A stretch of 9,104 bases of DNA from an uncultured Rickettsiales bacterium (GTDB lineage: Bacteria > Pseudomonadota > Alphaproteobacteria > Rickettsiales > UBA1997). This document shows, one piece after another, positions 1-6,375 of this stretch. Position numbers and translations under genes: made by a program. The DNA is taken from contig CATOJU010000029.1 in NCBI GenBank assembly GCA_951800555.1, positions 1 through 9,104 on the forward strand, given 5' to 3'. The notes under the pieces were generated by a model that was not told the DNA's origin, made no database searches, and worked only from the letters and a program-made list of their open reading frames with translations. The stretch's first letter is position 1. The number at the start of each line of letters is the position of its first letter.

Positions 1-1095
1 GTTGAAAAAAATACATTAAATATAATATTGTCAGGTGATTATGTGCAATCTAATAATATCGCTGAAAAAGAAAAAATATTTAATTTAGCTAATAAAAATA
101 ATATAAAGACAATTGTTTTGGATGGTAAAGATATAAAAAAATGGGATTCGTGTTTGGTAGTAATAATATTTAAATTAATAAAAATAAGTAAAGAAAGGCA
201 AATAAATATAAATTTTGATGAATTGCCTAAAAATTTAAAATCTTTAATTATGCTTGCTTTTTCTGTTGATAGAAAACCTAATAATGCAATTGAAAAAGAA
301 AAAAATTTTTTTGAAGATATTGGAAACAATTTTTTAAATTCTTTAAATTCTTGTAAAAAAGGACTTTTATTTTTAAAAGTTTCCTTAATTTCCATAAAAA
401 ATTTTATTTTTTCTAAAACAGTAATGAGAAAAGATGATTTTTTCTTATCTTTGGAAGATTGTAGTTATAAAGCTGTTCCTATAGTATCTTTAATTAGTTT
501 TATGGTTGGTCTTATTTTAGCTTTTGTAGGTTCAATACAATTAAAAGCTTTTGGCGCAGAAATTTATGTGGCAAGTTTAGTTTCTATTGCTATGGTTCGT
601 ATTATGGGCGCAGTAATGACAGGTATAATAATGGCAGGAAGAACTGGCGCAAATTATGCGGCAACTATTGGAACTATGCAAGTAAATGAAGAAATTGATG
701 CATTGAAAACTATGGGAATTCCTGTGGTAGATTTTTTACTTTTACCAAGAATTTTATCATTAAATATTACTATGCCATTTTTAACTTTACTTTCAAATAT
801 AATTGGTATAATTGGTGGTGCTTCTGTTGGAATTTTTATGTTAAATATTCCGCCTCAAAAATATTATCAAATGTCTGTTAATGTATTAGACTTAAATAAT
901 TTTTTAATAGGAATTTTTCACGGTTTAGTTTTTGGAATTATTATAGCTTTGTGTGGTTGTTATTATGGTATAAATTGTGGGAAAGATGCTGATGGTGTCG
1001 GAAAAGCAACAACTAAATCTGTTGTAAGTTCAATAGTATGGATAATAATTTCAACTGGAATTATAACCTTAATTTGTGAGGTATTTGGAATATGA
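1..1095 (+). CDS. mlaE: MlaE-type lipid ABC transporter permease with fused N-terminal STAS domain (5' partial)
   Basis: Inner-membrane permease of an MCE/Mla phospholipid transporter. The reading frame is open from base 1, and the in-frame TTG at 28 falls inside the first STAS strand (LNIILSGDY), so the true start is upstream of the window. Visible residues about 5-95 form a STAS (MlaB-like) domain; residues about 140-362 are the MlaE permease with several hydrophobic helices. Hallmarks are AGRTGA (encoded from 634), GTMQVNEEIDALKTMG, LLLPRIL, and GVGKATTKSVV near the end. STAS-MlaE fusions are common in Alphaproteobacteria, where they replace the separate MlaB subunit. The motif usually reading R-E-L/M-G reads RIMG here (601-603 is ATT), so a highly conserved Glu is missing. 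The stop overlaps the mlaF start by 4 bases (ATGA), indicating one operon and translational coupling. Family assignment is secure; the transported lipid and direction are not shown by sequence. Confidence 0.93.
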   Translation, partial: VEKNTLNIILSGDYVQSNNIAEKEKIFNLANKNNIKTIVLDGKDIKKWDSCLVVIIFKLIKISKERQININFDELPKNLKSLIMLAFSVDRKPNNAIEKEKNFFEDIGNNFLNSLNSCKKGLLFLKVSLISIKNFIFSKTVMRKDDFFLSLEDCSYKAVPIVSLISFMVGLILAFVGSIQLKAFGAEIYVASLVSIAMVRIMGAVMTGIIMAGRTGANYAATIGTMQVNEEIDALKTMGIPVVDFLLLPRILSLNITMPFLTLLSNIIGIIGGASVGIFMLNIPPQKYYQMSVNVLDLNNFLIGIFHGLVFGIIIALCGCYYGINCGKDADGVGKATTKSVVSSIVWIIISTGIITLICEVFGI

Positions 1096-1859
1096 TAGAT
1101 AAAAATGTTTCAATAATTTCTCCTATAAAAGTAAAAGATTTAACAATAGCCTATGATGATTTTGTATTAATGAAAAATATAATTTTTGAAGTTAATGAAG
1201 GAGATATTTTTATAATTATGGGAGGTAGTGGTTGTGGAAAGAGTAGTTTACTAAAAATTTTGACTGGTTTAAAAAATCCTACAATTGGTAATGTCTATAT
1301 AAATGGTTTTGATTTATATAAATCTAAAAATAAAATAAAAAATGAAATAATGAGACAAACCGGTATATTATATCAAAGCGGAGCTTTATTTAGTTCTATG
1401 ACATTAGGTGAAAATGTAGCTTTACCATTACAGCAATATACAAATTATTCTAGACAAGATATTAAAGATTTAGTTCAATTTAAACTTGCTTTAGTTGGTT
1501 TAGCAGGATTTGAAAATTTTTATCCATCCGAAATAAGTGGAGGAATGAAAAAAAGAGCTGGACTTGCCAGAGCTTTAGCTTTAGATCCAAAAATTGTATA
1601 TTTTGATGAACCATCGGCAGGACTTGACCCTATAAGTTCAAAGCTTTTAGATGATTTAATTTTAGAGATAAATCAGAGTTTAGGAACTACAATAGTTGTA
1701 GTTACCCATGAATTAAGTTCAATTTTTGCTATTGGTAATAATTCAATATTTCTAGATATTGAAGAAAAAACAATAATAGCAAAAGGAGATCCTAAGGAAT
1801 TATTAAAAAATCCACCAAATGAAAAAGTTTTTAATTTTTTAAACAGAGGTAAAAAATGA
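1092..1859 (+). CDS. mlaF: MlaF-type ABC transporter ATP-binding protein
   Basis: Cytoplasmic ATPase that would drive the MlaE permease encoded just upstream. The 255 residues cover one complete ABC domain: Walker A GGSGCGKSS at residues 44-52, Q-loop Gln95 in LYQSGALFSSMT, signature ISGGMKKRAGLARAL at 148-162, Walker B IVYFDEP at 168-174 with catalytic Glu173, D-loop SAGLDP, and switch His206 in VVVTHE. The SGGM-KKR-GLARA form of the signature and the SGALF Q-loop are typical of the MlaF/Ttg2A group rather than amino-acid importers. The length is normal and all catalytic residues are present, so it should be active. The ATG at 1092 overlaps the mlaE stop as ATGA; GAGG at 1078-1081 is a plausible ribosome binding site 10 bases upstream. 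The 3' end overlaps mlaD in the same way. Assignment to the Mla/MCE system rests on both the motifs and the neighbours. Confidence 0.95.
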   Translation: MIDKNVSIISPIKVKDLTIAYDDFVLMKNIIFEVNEGDIFIIMGGSGCGKSSLLKILTGLKNPTIGNVYINGFDLYKSKNKIKNEIMRQTGILYQSGALFSSMTLGENVALPLQQYTNYSRQDIKDLVQFKLALVGLAGFENFYPSEISGGMKKRAGLARALALDPKIVYFDEPSAGLDPISSKLLDDLILEINQSLGTTIVVVTHELSSIFAIGNNSIFLDIEEKTIIAKGDPKELLKNPPNEKVFNFLNRGKK

Positions 1860-2650
1860 CTAATAGAAGAAAAATAAACAAAAGATTGATAGGTTTATTT
1901 GTAACAATTGGAACATTGTTATTTATAATATTTTTATTTATTTTACTTAAAGGAAGAATTTTTGTAAAAAAAGACAGTTTATTCGTATTATATTTTAATG
2001 AGCCTGTACAAAATTTAAGTATTGGTTCTCCTGTTATGTTTAGAGGCGTAGAAGTTGGAAAAGTCGCAAAAATAGATCTTATAGTAGATAAAGAAAATTT
2101 ATCATTTAGTATTCCTGTATATATAAATATAGATTTTGATAATATTTTTAAAACAACAGATCAAAAAAAACTTGAGGATAAACAATTATTTGTCGAAAGA
2201 TTAGTTAATGAAGGCTTAAGAGGTAGACTTAATACATATAGTATAATTACAGGGCAATTAATGATAGAATTAGAAATTTTACCTAATTCATTGATTGAAT
2301 TTAAACATAAATTTTTGGATAGTAATATAGTTGAAATTCCGACAATTTTATCGTCAAAAGGAGAATTAACAAAAGGTTTACAAAATTTACCAATTAAAGA
2401 TATAATAGAAAATTTTAATTCTTTGCTTTATAATATCAATAAATATACACCGACAATTATGGATGAAAGTACAATGTTTATAAAGAAAATAAATAAATCA
2501 AATGACAAAAATATTGATATTTATGAATTTTCCAATAATTTAAATAATACTATAAAAAATATTGGAGAAGCTGCAAAATCATTACATAATTTTATTGATT
2601 ATTTAGAAAGACATCCAGAATCTTTGTTGAAGGGTAAAAATGATTATTAA
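1856..2650 (+). CDS. mlaD: MCE-domain (MlaD/PqiB-like) periplasmic lipid-transport protein
   Basis: Membrane-anchored periplasmic subunit expected to form the MCE ring that carries lipid from or to the MlaE-MlaF core. The 264 residues begin with a basic stretch and one membrane helix (about 11-32). An MCE domain follows (about 40-145) with LSIGSPVMFRGVEVGKV at 54-70 and GLRGRL...TGQLMIELE at 120-140. The C-terminal half (about 175-250) is probably helical, and the protein ends with PESLLKGK at 254-261. The RG-V--G-V and LTGQL-like patterns and this ending resemble the single-MCE-domain, PqiB-flavoured proteins found beside alphaproteobacterial STAS-MlaE, which are longer than E. coli MlaD (about 180 residues). 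AGAGG-type Shine-Dalgarno sequence AGAGG at 1845-1849 lies 6 bases before the ATG, and the start overlaps the mlaF stop (ATGA). No auxiliary lipoprotein gene (PqiC/YmbA-like) follows, although one often does. The symbol reflects role and position; pqiB-like would be equally fair. Confidence 0.88.
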   Translation: MTNRRKINKRLIGLFVTIGTLLFIIFLFILLKGRIFVKKDSLFVLYFNEPVQNLSIGSPVMFRGVEVGKVAKIDLIVDKENLSFSIPVYINIDFDNIFKTTDQKKLEDKQLFVERLVNEGLRGRLNTYSIITGQLMIELEILPNSLIEFKHKFLDSNIVEIPTILSSKGELTKGLQNLPIKDIIENFNSLLYNINKYTPTIMDESTMFIKKINKSNDKNIDIYEFSNNLNNTIKNIGEAAKSLHNFIDYLERHPESLLKGKNDY

Positions 2651-2655
2651 TTTTT

Positions 2656-2680
2656 AGAAGTTTAATATATTCTTTTTTTT
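2656..2680 (+). terminator. weak possible terminator after the mla operon
   Basis: A 4-bp stem AGAA (2656-2659)/TTCT (2670-2673) is followed directly by a run of T to 2680, six bases after the mlaD stop codon. The position and T-run are right for an intrinsic terminator, but the stem is short with a single G-C pair, and T-runs are common in this sequence. Treat it as a candidate only. Confidence 0.3.
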
Positions 2681-2751
2681 CTTAATTTTTTTATCCTTAA
2701 AGATATGTCGGTAGGACGGGTAGATGGAATTGACTAAAAAAAACAAAAAAC

Positions 2752-2780
2752 TTGACATAAACAATAATTATTGTTAGAAT
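2752..2780 (+). promoter_or_regulatory. sigma70-type promoter for the mechanosensitive channel gene
   Basis: A perfect -35 box TTGACA (2752-2757) is followed by a 17-base spacer and -10 box TAGAAT (2775-2780). Transcription would begin near 2787, giving a leader of about 24 bases before the ATG at 2811. A second possible -10, TATAAT at 2780-2785, would need a 22-base spacer and is less likely to pair with this -35. A further TTGACT lies at 2730-2735. Confidence 0.72.
2760..2775. promoter_or_regulatory. perfect palindrome filling the promoter spacer, operator candidate
   Basis: AACAATAATTATTGTT is a perfect 16-base palindrome occupying most of the interval between the -35 and -10 boxes and touching the first base of the -10. 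A dimeric regulator bound here would block RNA polymerase. Palindromes made of A and T arise easily in such AT-rich DNA, but this one includes outer C/G positions and sits exactly in the spacer. No cognate regulator can be named. Confidence 0.4.
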
Positions 2781-2810
2781 ATAATCTATATAGATTTAAT
2801 TTTTTCAATT

Positions 2811-3929
2811 ATGTTAAAAGAAATATATTTATTTATTATAAGTAATAGAATTTTATATAACACAATTATTAGTATAATATATTTGATATCAACATTTATA
2901 ATAATTGAAATAATTGATAAATTTTTAGATAAAATCGAAAAAAAGATGGAAAATTTACAAGAAACCACAACAACTGCTTTGTTATTAACAATAAAAGATC
3001 CTTTACAATTACTAATTTGGGCAACATGTATATATAAAATTATAACATTAACAGTAAAACTTAATAATAAAAAATTATTTATTCTGTATGAATTAAAAAT
3101 TATCTTAATAACTTTTATAGTTATTTGGCTTCTTTTTAGATTTGTATCAAAATATACAAAAATAATTATAGAACAAAAGGAAAAAAAGAGAGAAAATATT
3201 GATTATGGTGAAATTGATTTTATTAAGAAGCTCACACAAATAATAGTTTTATTTATATCATTATTATTTGGTTTAGGAAGGCTTGGCGTAAATTTTCAAA
3301 GTCTAATAGCTATTGGTGGTGCCGGTGGTATAGCTATTGGTTTTGCAGCTAAAGACTTTCTTTCCAATGTATTTGCAGCTTTAACTATCTATATAGATAA
3401 ACCATTTAATGTTGGGGATTGGATAGCCTCACCAGATAGGGAAATAGAGGGTGATGTAGAAGAAATAGGTTGGAGACAAACAAGAATTTTAACATTTTCA
3501 AAATATCCTATTTATGTAGCAAATTCTGTTTTTACTAATATAATTATAGAAAATAAAGGAAGGATGAAATCAAGAAGAATTAATGAAATTATCCCAATAA
3601 GATATATTGATATAAATAAAATGGAAAAAATTGTAAAAGAAATAAAAGAAATGTTAAAAAATAATAGTAATATAAATCAAAGGTTAACAACAATAGTTGC
3701 TTTGGATTATGTTTCTTCTAATGCAACTTTAAATCTAAAACTATATACTTTTGCAAACACTATAGAATGGATAAGATATACAGAAATTAAACAAGACGTT
3801 CTGATAAAAGTAATAAAAATTATTCAACATAATGGTGGTGAATTGGCTTATGGAGCTCAAGAGATAATAATGAAAAAAGATAAAAGTTCAAATTTGTTAA
3901 AAGTGGAAAGTGCTGATGTATTGATGTAA
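2811..3929 (+). CDS. MscS-family mechanosensitive ion channel (YnaI-like)
   Basis: Inner-membrane tension-gated channel that releases solutes under hypo-osmotic stress. The 372 residues contain hydrophobic segments at about 14-36, 62-82, 92-112 and 140-158, then the pore helix region (about 163-195) with IGGAGGIAIGFAAKD and FLSNVFAAL, matching the glycine/alanine-rich TM3 of MscS. The beta domain follows with IDKPFNVGDWI (195-205), the EIGW motif (218-221), YVANSVF (235-241) and ENKGRM (247-252). The SPDREIEG insertion (207-214), the RRI-E-IPIRY stretch and the C-terminal part with EIKQDV and AYGAQEIIM are close to E. coli YnaI and its relatives rather than to the small MscS itself; the extra N-terminal helices agree. 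The ATG at 2811 fits a short leader from the promoter at 2752-2780, with no clear Shine-Dalgarno sequence. The gene stands alone between the mla operon and the TPR gene. Osmotic role is inferred from the family. Confidence 0.93.
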   Translation: MLKEIYLFIISNRILYNTIISIIYLISTFIIIEIIDKFLDKIEKKMENLQETTTTALLLTIKDPLQLLIWATCIYKIITLTVKLNNKKLFILYELKIILITFIVIWLLFRFVSKYTKIIIEQKEKKRENIDYGEIDFIKKLTQIIVLFISLLFGLGRLGVNFQSLIAIGGAGGIAIGFAAKDFLSNVFAALTIYIDKPFNVGDWIASPDREIEGDVEEIGWRQTRILTFSKYPIYVANSVFTNIIIENKGRMKSRRINEIIPIRYIDINKMEKIVKEIKEMLKNNSNINQRLTTIVALDYVSSNATLNLKLYTFANTIEWIRYTEIKQDVLIKVIKIIQHNGGELAYGAQEIIMKKDKSSNLLKVESADVLM

Positions 3930-3954
3930 TTTTTGATGTATTTTTAAATTTTTC

Positions 3955-3982
3955 TTGACTTAATCATATTTTATTGTAAATT
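3955..3982 (+). promoter_or_regulatory. possible promoter for the TPR protein gene
   Basis: TTGACT (3955-3960, one mismatch to the -35 consensus) is followed after 16 bases by TAAATT (3977-3982, four of six matches to the -10 consensus). A start near 3989 would leave a leader of about 23 bases before the ATG at 4012, similar to the leader lengths inferred for the channel gene and ndk. The -10 is weak and several other AT-rich hexamers could serve. Confidence 0.42.
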
Positions 3983-4011
3983 AAAATTTAATTTTTAAAA
4001 AAATAATATTT

Positions 4012-5646
4012 ATGAAGATAAAAGAATTTATAAAAAACAGGAAATTATTTAAATCAACAATAGTTATACCAGTATTAATTTTAATATTCTTAACTCCAAA
4101 AATAAAATATGTTTATAACAGTAAAAAAAGTGATTTTCTAAAAGTAAAAAATAAATATTATAAAAATTATCTAATAAATAATAAATATAATTTATCAAAT
4201 TCTTGCTTAAATAATACTGATAGTATAAATTATTATAATTCAATTTATAGTCAAATAATAAATATGATTTTTGATATGAATAAAAACAATTTCTTTTCAG
4301 AAAAAGATAGAAACATATTATTTAGTTTTATAAAAAAAAGTGAAGTCAAAAATTTATTGGATAAAATAAAAAATATTAATTTATTAATAATGAATACAGA
4401 TTCTGTAGCAGAATATAATTTTTTAATTGCTTTAGTTAATGATCTAAATTTTTCTTCATATAAAACTATAAAAGAATACTATGAGAAAGCAATAGATATA
4501 AATAAATTTAATTCTAATTATTATTTACAATTATCAAAATTTTATACAAAAAATTGTGAATATGAAAAAGCTATAAATACATTATTAGATACATTATCTG
4601 TAATAGCTATGACAAATAATGATAATAAAAGTAATTTATATAATATTTACTATAGTTTAGGTGATTTATACTTTTATAAAAGGGATTACGAAAATTCTAT
4701 AGTATATTACACAAATGCCTTTGTTAATTTAGATTATAGAAATAAAAATTTACGAAAAACAAAAGTATTAACTAAATTAGGTGATATAATGATTATAAGA
4801 GGAGAATATTTTGAAGCTATAAATTATTATAAATATGCTTTAAGTTTAAACGATAAAAAATTGAAAAAAGATGAACATATTTTATTATTATTAAAGTTAT
4901 CGAATGCTTATTATTCCTATGGTAATTATGAAAATAGCTTAAAATTTGCAAAAAATGCTTCTATTAAAGCTAAAAAATTAGATAATGTTTTACTTTATTC
5001 GAAAGCAAAATATTATATATGTTTAAATTATGAATATTTAGGAAAATCATTAGAAAGAATAAAAGAAAATTGTGATGAAGCTATAAAAAAAGCAGAAGAA
5101 TATAAAGAAATGACAAATAATATATATTCTTACATTAATTTAGCTGAAATGTTAGATTATTCTGCCTATACAAGAGACCCATTAATGGCGATTAATTATT
5201 TAGAAACTGCATTAAGTTTAAATTATAAAGATGATATATATACTAAAATAGATATTTTGGAAAAAATGGCATCAATAAAAACATATACTGGTGGAAATAA
5301 TAGATTAAAAGTATTTGAAATATATGATGAATTAGATCAATATTACAAAAAGTATAATATTAGTAGCGGGTGTTGCAATAATATATTAAAGGGTTTTTCT
5401 AAGGAAATTACGAATATAGGAAATCCAGAAATCGATTATTTACAGGGAGAAAAAGTTTTAAAAAATAAAAAGGCTCAATTAATTACATTATATAGTTATA
5501 TTTCGGATTTTTATAAAAGTAGAAATCAAAATACTTTAGCTTTACAATATGCTATAAAAAGTTTAAAATTAAGTAAACAAATATATAAATTTGATCATCA
5601 TTATATAAAATATATGGAAGATAGACTAAATGCTTTAAAAAATTAA
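4012..5646 (+). CDS. membrane-anchored tetratricopeptide (TPR) repeat protein of unknown function
   Basis: I do not recognise this as a named protein. The 544 residues start with a basic segment and one hydrophobic helix (about 16-28, STIVIPVLILIFL), consistent with an N-terminal membrane anchor or uncleaved signal, so the rest would lie in the periplasm or possibly the cytoplasm. TPR-like helix pairs are visible at about 170-197 (FYTKNCEYEKAI), 212-239 (LGDLYFYKRDYENSI), 252-279 (LGDIMIIRGEYFEAI), 292-319 (LSNAYYSYGNYENSL), 328-364 (with an insertion), 371-403 and 490-520, each with the usual small-aromatic spacing (G-Y...Y--A). TPRs bind other proteins, so a scaffold or assembly role is possible but not shown. 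Residues 31-150 and 420-485 have no obvious repeat. No catalytic domain is visible. It is rich in Asn, Lys, Tyr and Ile, as expected for the base composition. No Shine-Dalgarno sequence precedes the ATG. It is transcribed towards ndk across a long non-coding gap. Confidence 0.85.
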   Translation: MKIKEFIKNRKLFKSTIVIPVLILIFLTPKIKYVYNSKKSDFLKVKNKYYKNYLINNKYNLSNSCLNNTDSINYYNSIYSQIINMIFDMNKNNFFSEKDRNILFSFIKKSEVKNLLDKIKNINLLIMNTDSVAEYNFLIALVNDLNFSSYKTIKEYYEKAIDINKFNSNYYLQLSKFYTKNCEYEKAINTLLDTLSVIAMTNNDNKSNLYNIYYSLGDLYFYKRDYENSIVYYTNAFVNLDYRNKNLRKTKVLTKLGDIMIIRGEYFEAINYYKYALSLNDKKLKKDEHILLLLKLSNAYYSYGNYENSLKFAKNASIKAKKLDNVLLYSKAKYYICLNYEYLGKSLERIKENCDEAIKKAEEYKEMTNNIYSYINLAEMLDYSAYTRDPLMAINYLETALSLNYKDDIYTKIDILEKMASIKTYTGGNNRLKVFEIYDELDQYYKKYNISSGCCNNILKGFSKEITNIGNPEIDYLQGEKVLKNKKAQLITLYSYISDFYKSRNQNTLALQYAIKSLKLSKQIYKFDHHYIKYMEDRLNALKN

Positions 5647-5734
5647 TTTTTTATATTTAAAATTTTTTATTATTAAATTATAAATGATCTAAATTTAAAA
5701 TTAAATATGAATTAATCAATTATTTATAAAGGAA

Positions 5735-5829
5735 TGTGGTAGACGTTTTTTTAAAAGGAAAAATTATGAATTTTTATTAATAAATCTGATGATTTATAAA
5801 ATTATTAATAAATATTTGTATCTACCACA
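5735..5829. ncRNA. candidate structured RNA element, strand undetermined
   Basis: TGTGGTAGA (5735-5743) pairs perfectly with TCTACCACA (5821-5829), a 9-bp helix with four G-C pairs in surroundings that are nearly pure A/T. It encloses two further perfect hairpins: AAAAATT/AATTTTT (5759-5765 with 5769-5775, loop of 3) and ATAAATC/GATTTAT (5780-5786 with 5791-5797, loop of 4). This multi-branch layout resembles a small RNA or a leader element. No known class (tRNA, tmRNA, RNase P RNA, SRP RNA, 6S, common riboswitches) was recognised, and no strong promoter is seen beside it, although TATAAA lies at 5725-5730. It could also be a protein-binding DNA site. Confidence 0.35.
5774..5813. repeat. pair of 12-base direct repeats with palindromic cores
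   Basis: TTATTAATAAAT occurs at 5774-5785 and again at 5802-5813, 28 bases apart. The first ten bases of each copy (TTATTAATAA) are themselves a perfect palindrome. Both copies lie inside the nested stem element at 5735-5829. Such A/T words are easy to obtain by chance here. Confidence 0.5.
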
Positions 5830-5920
5830 CATATTTATTGTAAAATAAAGAAATATTAAAATCAAGAGAAATTTAATAAATATTAAAAAATAAATTAAAT
5901 ATTTATAATAAATATATATA

Positions 5921-5970
5921 ATTATTACATATATAAAAATTATTATTATTAATAATATATGTGTAATAAT
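5921..5970 (+). repeat. 15-bp hairpin with one G-U pair
   Basis: Bases 5921-5935 (ATTATTACATATATA) can pair with 5956-5970 (TATATGTGTAATAAT) over 15 contiguous positions if the T at 5930 pairs with the G at 5961 as a U-G wobble in RNA. The 20-base loop can fold further (TTATT 5940-5944 with AATAA 5951-5955). The pairing is perfect apart from the wobble, which suggests an RNA rather than a DNA function on the + strand. The 3' arm covers the first two bases of the ATG at 5969. Confidence 0.45.
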
Positions 5971-6103
5971 GATAATTTCCCTTGAAGAAAAAATAAAATT
6001 TAAAAATAATATAAAAATTGACCTATGTAAATATACAAGATTTAGAAATATAAATATAACTATAATATTTTATTTTTTACAATTAAAAGTATATTTTTTA
6101 TGA
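5969..6103 (+). CDS. doubtful 44-residue ORF
   Basis: An ATG at 5969 opens 44 codons ending in TGA at 6101-6103. The product would begin MIISLEEKIKFK and become hydrophobic towards the end (ITIIFYFLQLKVYFL). No Shine-Dalgarno sequence precedes it and the start lies in the arm of the 5921-5970 hairpin. With this base composition an ORF of such length is somewhat uncommon but still plausible by chance in a region of this size. It could be a small membrane peptide, a gene remnant, or nothing. Confidence 0.15.
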   Translation: MIISLEEKIKFKNNIKIDLCKYTRFRNINITIIFYFLQLKVYFL

Positions 6104-6216
6104 ATTATTTTATAATAAAATTTTTAGGTATTTATTACTACTAACTAGTAAAATAATAAAAACTTAAATCTATTAACAAAATAATAAAGTATCCAGAAAA
6201 ATCAATATACCAACGC

Positions 6217-6238
6217 TCTTTAATTAAGAATTTTTTTT
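6217..6238 (+). terminator. terminator-like stem with T8 run
   Basis: TCTT (6217-6220) pairs with AAGA (6226-6229) around a 5-base loop, followed by one A and eight T (6231-6238). The layout is that of a + strand intrinsic terminator, with a weak stem. It could end a transcript from the TPR gene or from an RNA encoded in the non-coding region. Confidence 0.35.
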
Positions 6239-6327
6239 AGGATAATTTTTTAGTAGTTTAGAATAATTATTTTTAATATATTATTTCCTTTTAATTTTAA
6301 AAATTATGATTAATTATATTTTTTTAT

Positions 6328-6375
6328 TTTTTATAAAAACTTATTCCAAAATATTAAAATAAGTTTTTATAAAAA
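6328..6375. terminator. 18-bp perfect inverted repeat, probable bidirectional terminator after ndk
   Basis: TTTTTATAAAAACTTATT (6328-6345) is the exact reverse complement of 6358-6375, with a 12-base loop. It begins 11 bases past the ndk stop codon. On either strand the core reads A5, stem CTTATT/AATAAG, T5, the pattern of a two-way intrinsic terminator separating ndk from transcription coming from the TPR side. The stem holds only one G-C pair, so its strength is uncertain, but the perfect 18-base match and the position are hard to ignore. Confidence 0.6.

Noticed and set aside
28..30. TTG as the start codon of mlaE
   Set aside because: The frame is open back to base 1, and residues encoded before the TTG continue the first STAS strand, so the start is outside the window.
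39..395. 118-codon open frame on the - strand
   Set aside because: It lies wholly inside the STAS part of mlaE, which has clear family similarity in the other strand, and its translation is low-complexity Lys/Phe/Ile-rich.
2707..2735. tRNA-Leu gene
   Set aside because: Only about ten bases resemble the D-arm. No acceptor pairing, anticodon arm or T-arm follows; the sequence becomes a poly-A-like stretch. Kept only as a possible remnant.
2780..2785. Perfect TATAAT as the -10 of the channel promoter
   Set aside because: It would lie 22 bases from the TTGACA, outside the normal spacer range; TAGAAT at 2775-2780 has a 17-base spacer.
2786..2968. 60-codon open frame on the - strand
   Set aside because: It is antisense to the first membrane helix of the MscS-family channel and to its leader; its hydrophobic Ile-rich product reflects the A/T-rich complement.
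5637..5652. A6-TTAA-T6 palindrome at the TPR stop codon as a terminator
   Set aside because: It has no loop and no G-C pair, and half of it is coding sequence; stable RNA folding is unlikely.
5786..5792. CTGATGA, identical to part of the hammerhead ribozyme core and to a C-box
   Set aside because: No matching GAAA core follows after a stem, and the motif is largely absorbed by the ATAAATC/GATTTAT hairpin; C/D RNAs are not expected in bacteria.
5735..5829. Replication origin with DnaA boxes
   Set aside because: TCTACCACA matches TTATCCACA at only six of nine positions, and no cluster of boxes or typical origin-flanking gene is present.
6018..6023. TTGACC as a -35 box for an RNA in the gap
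   Set aside because: No acceptable -10 hexamer is found 16-18 bases downstream; TATAAT at 6061-6066 is too far away.
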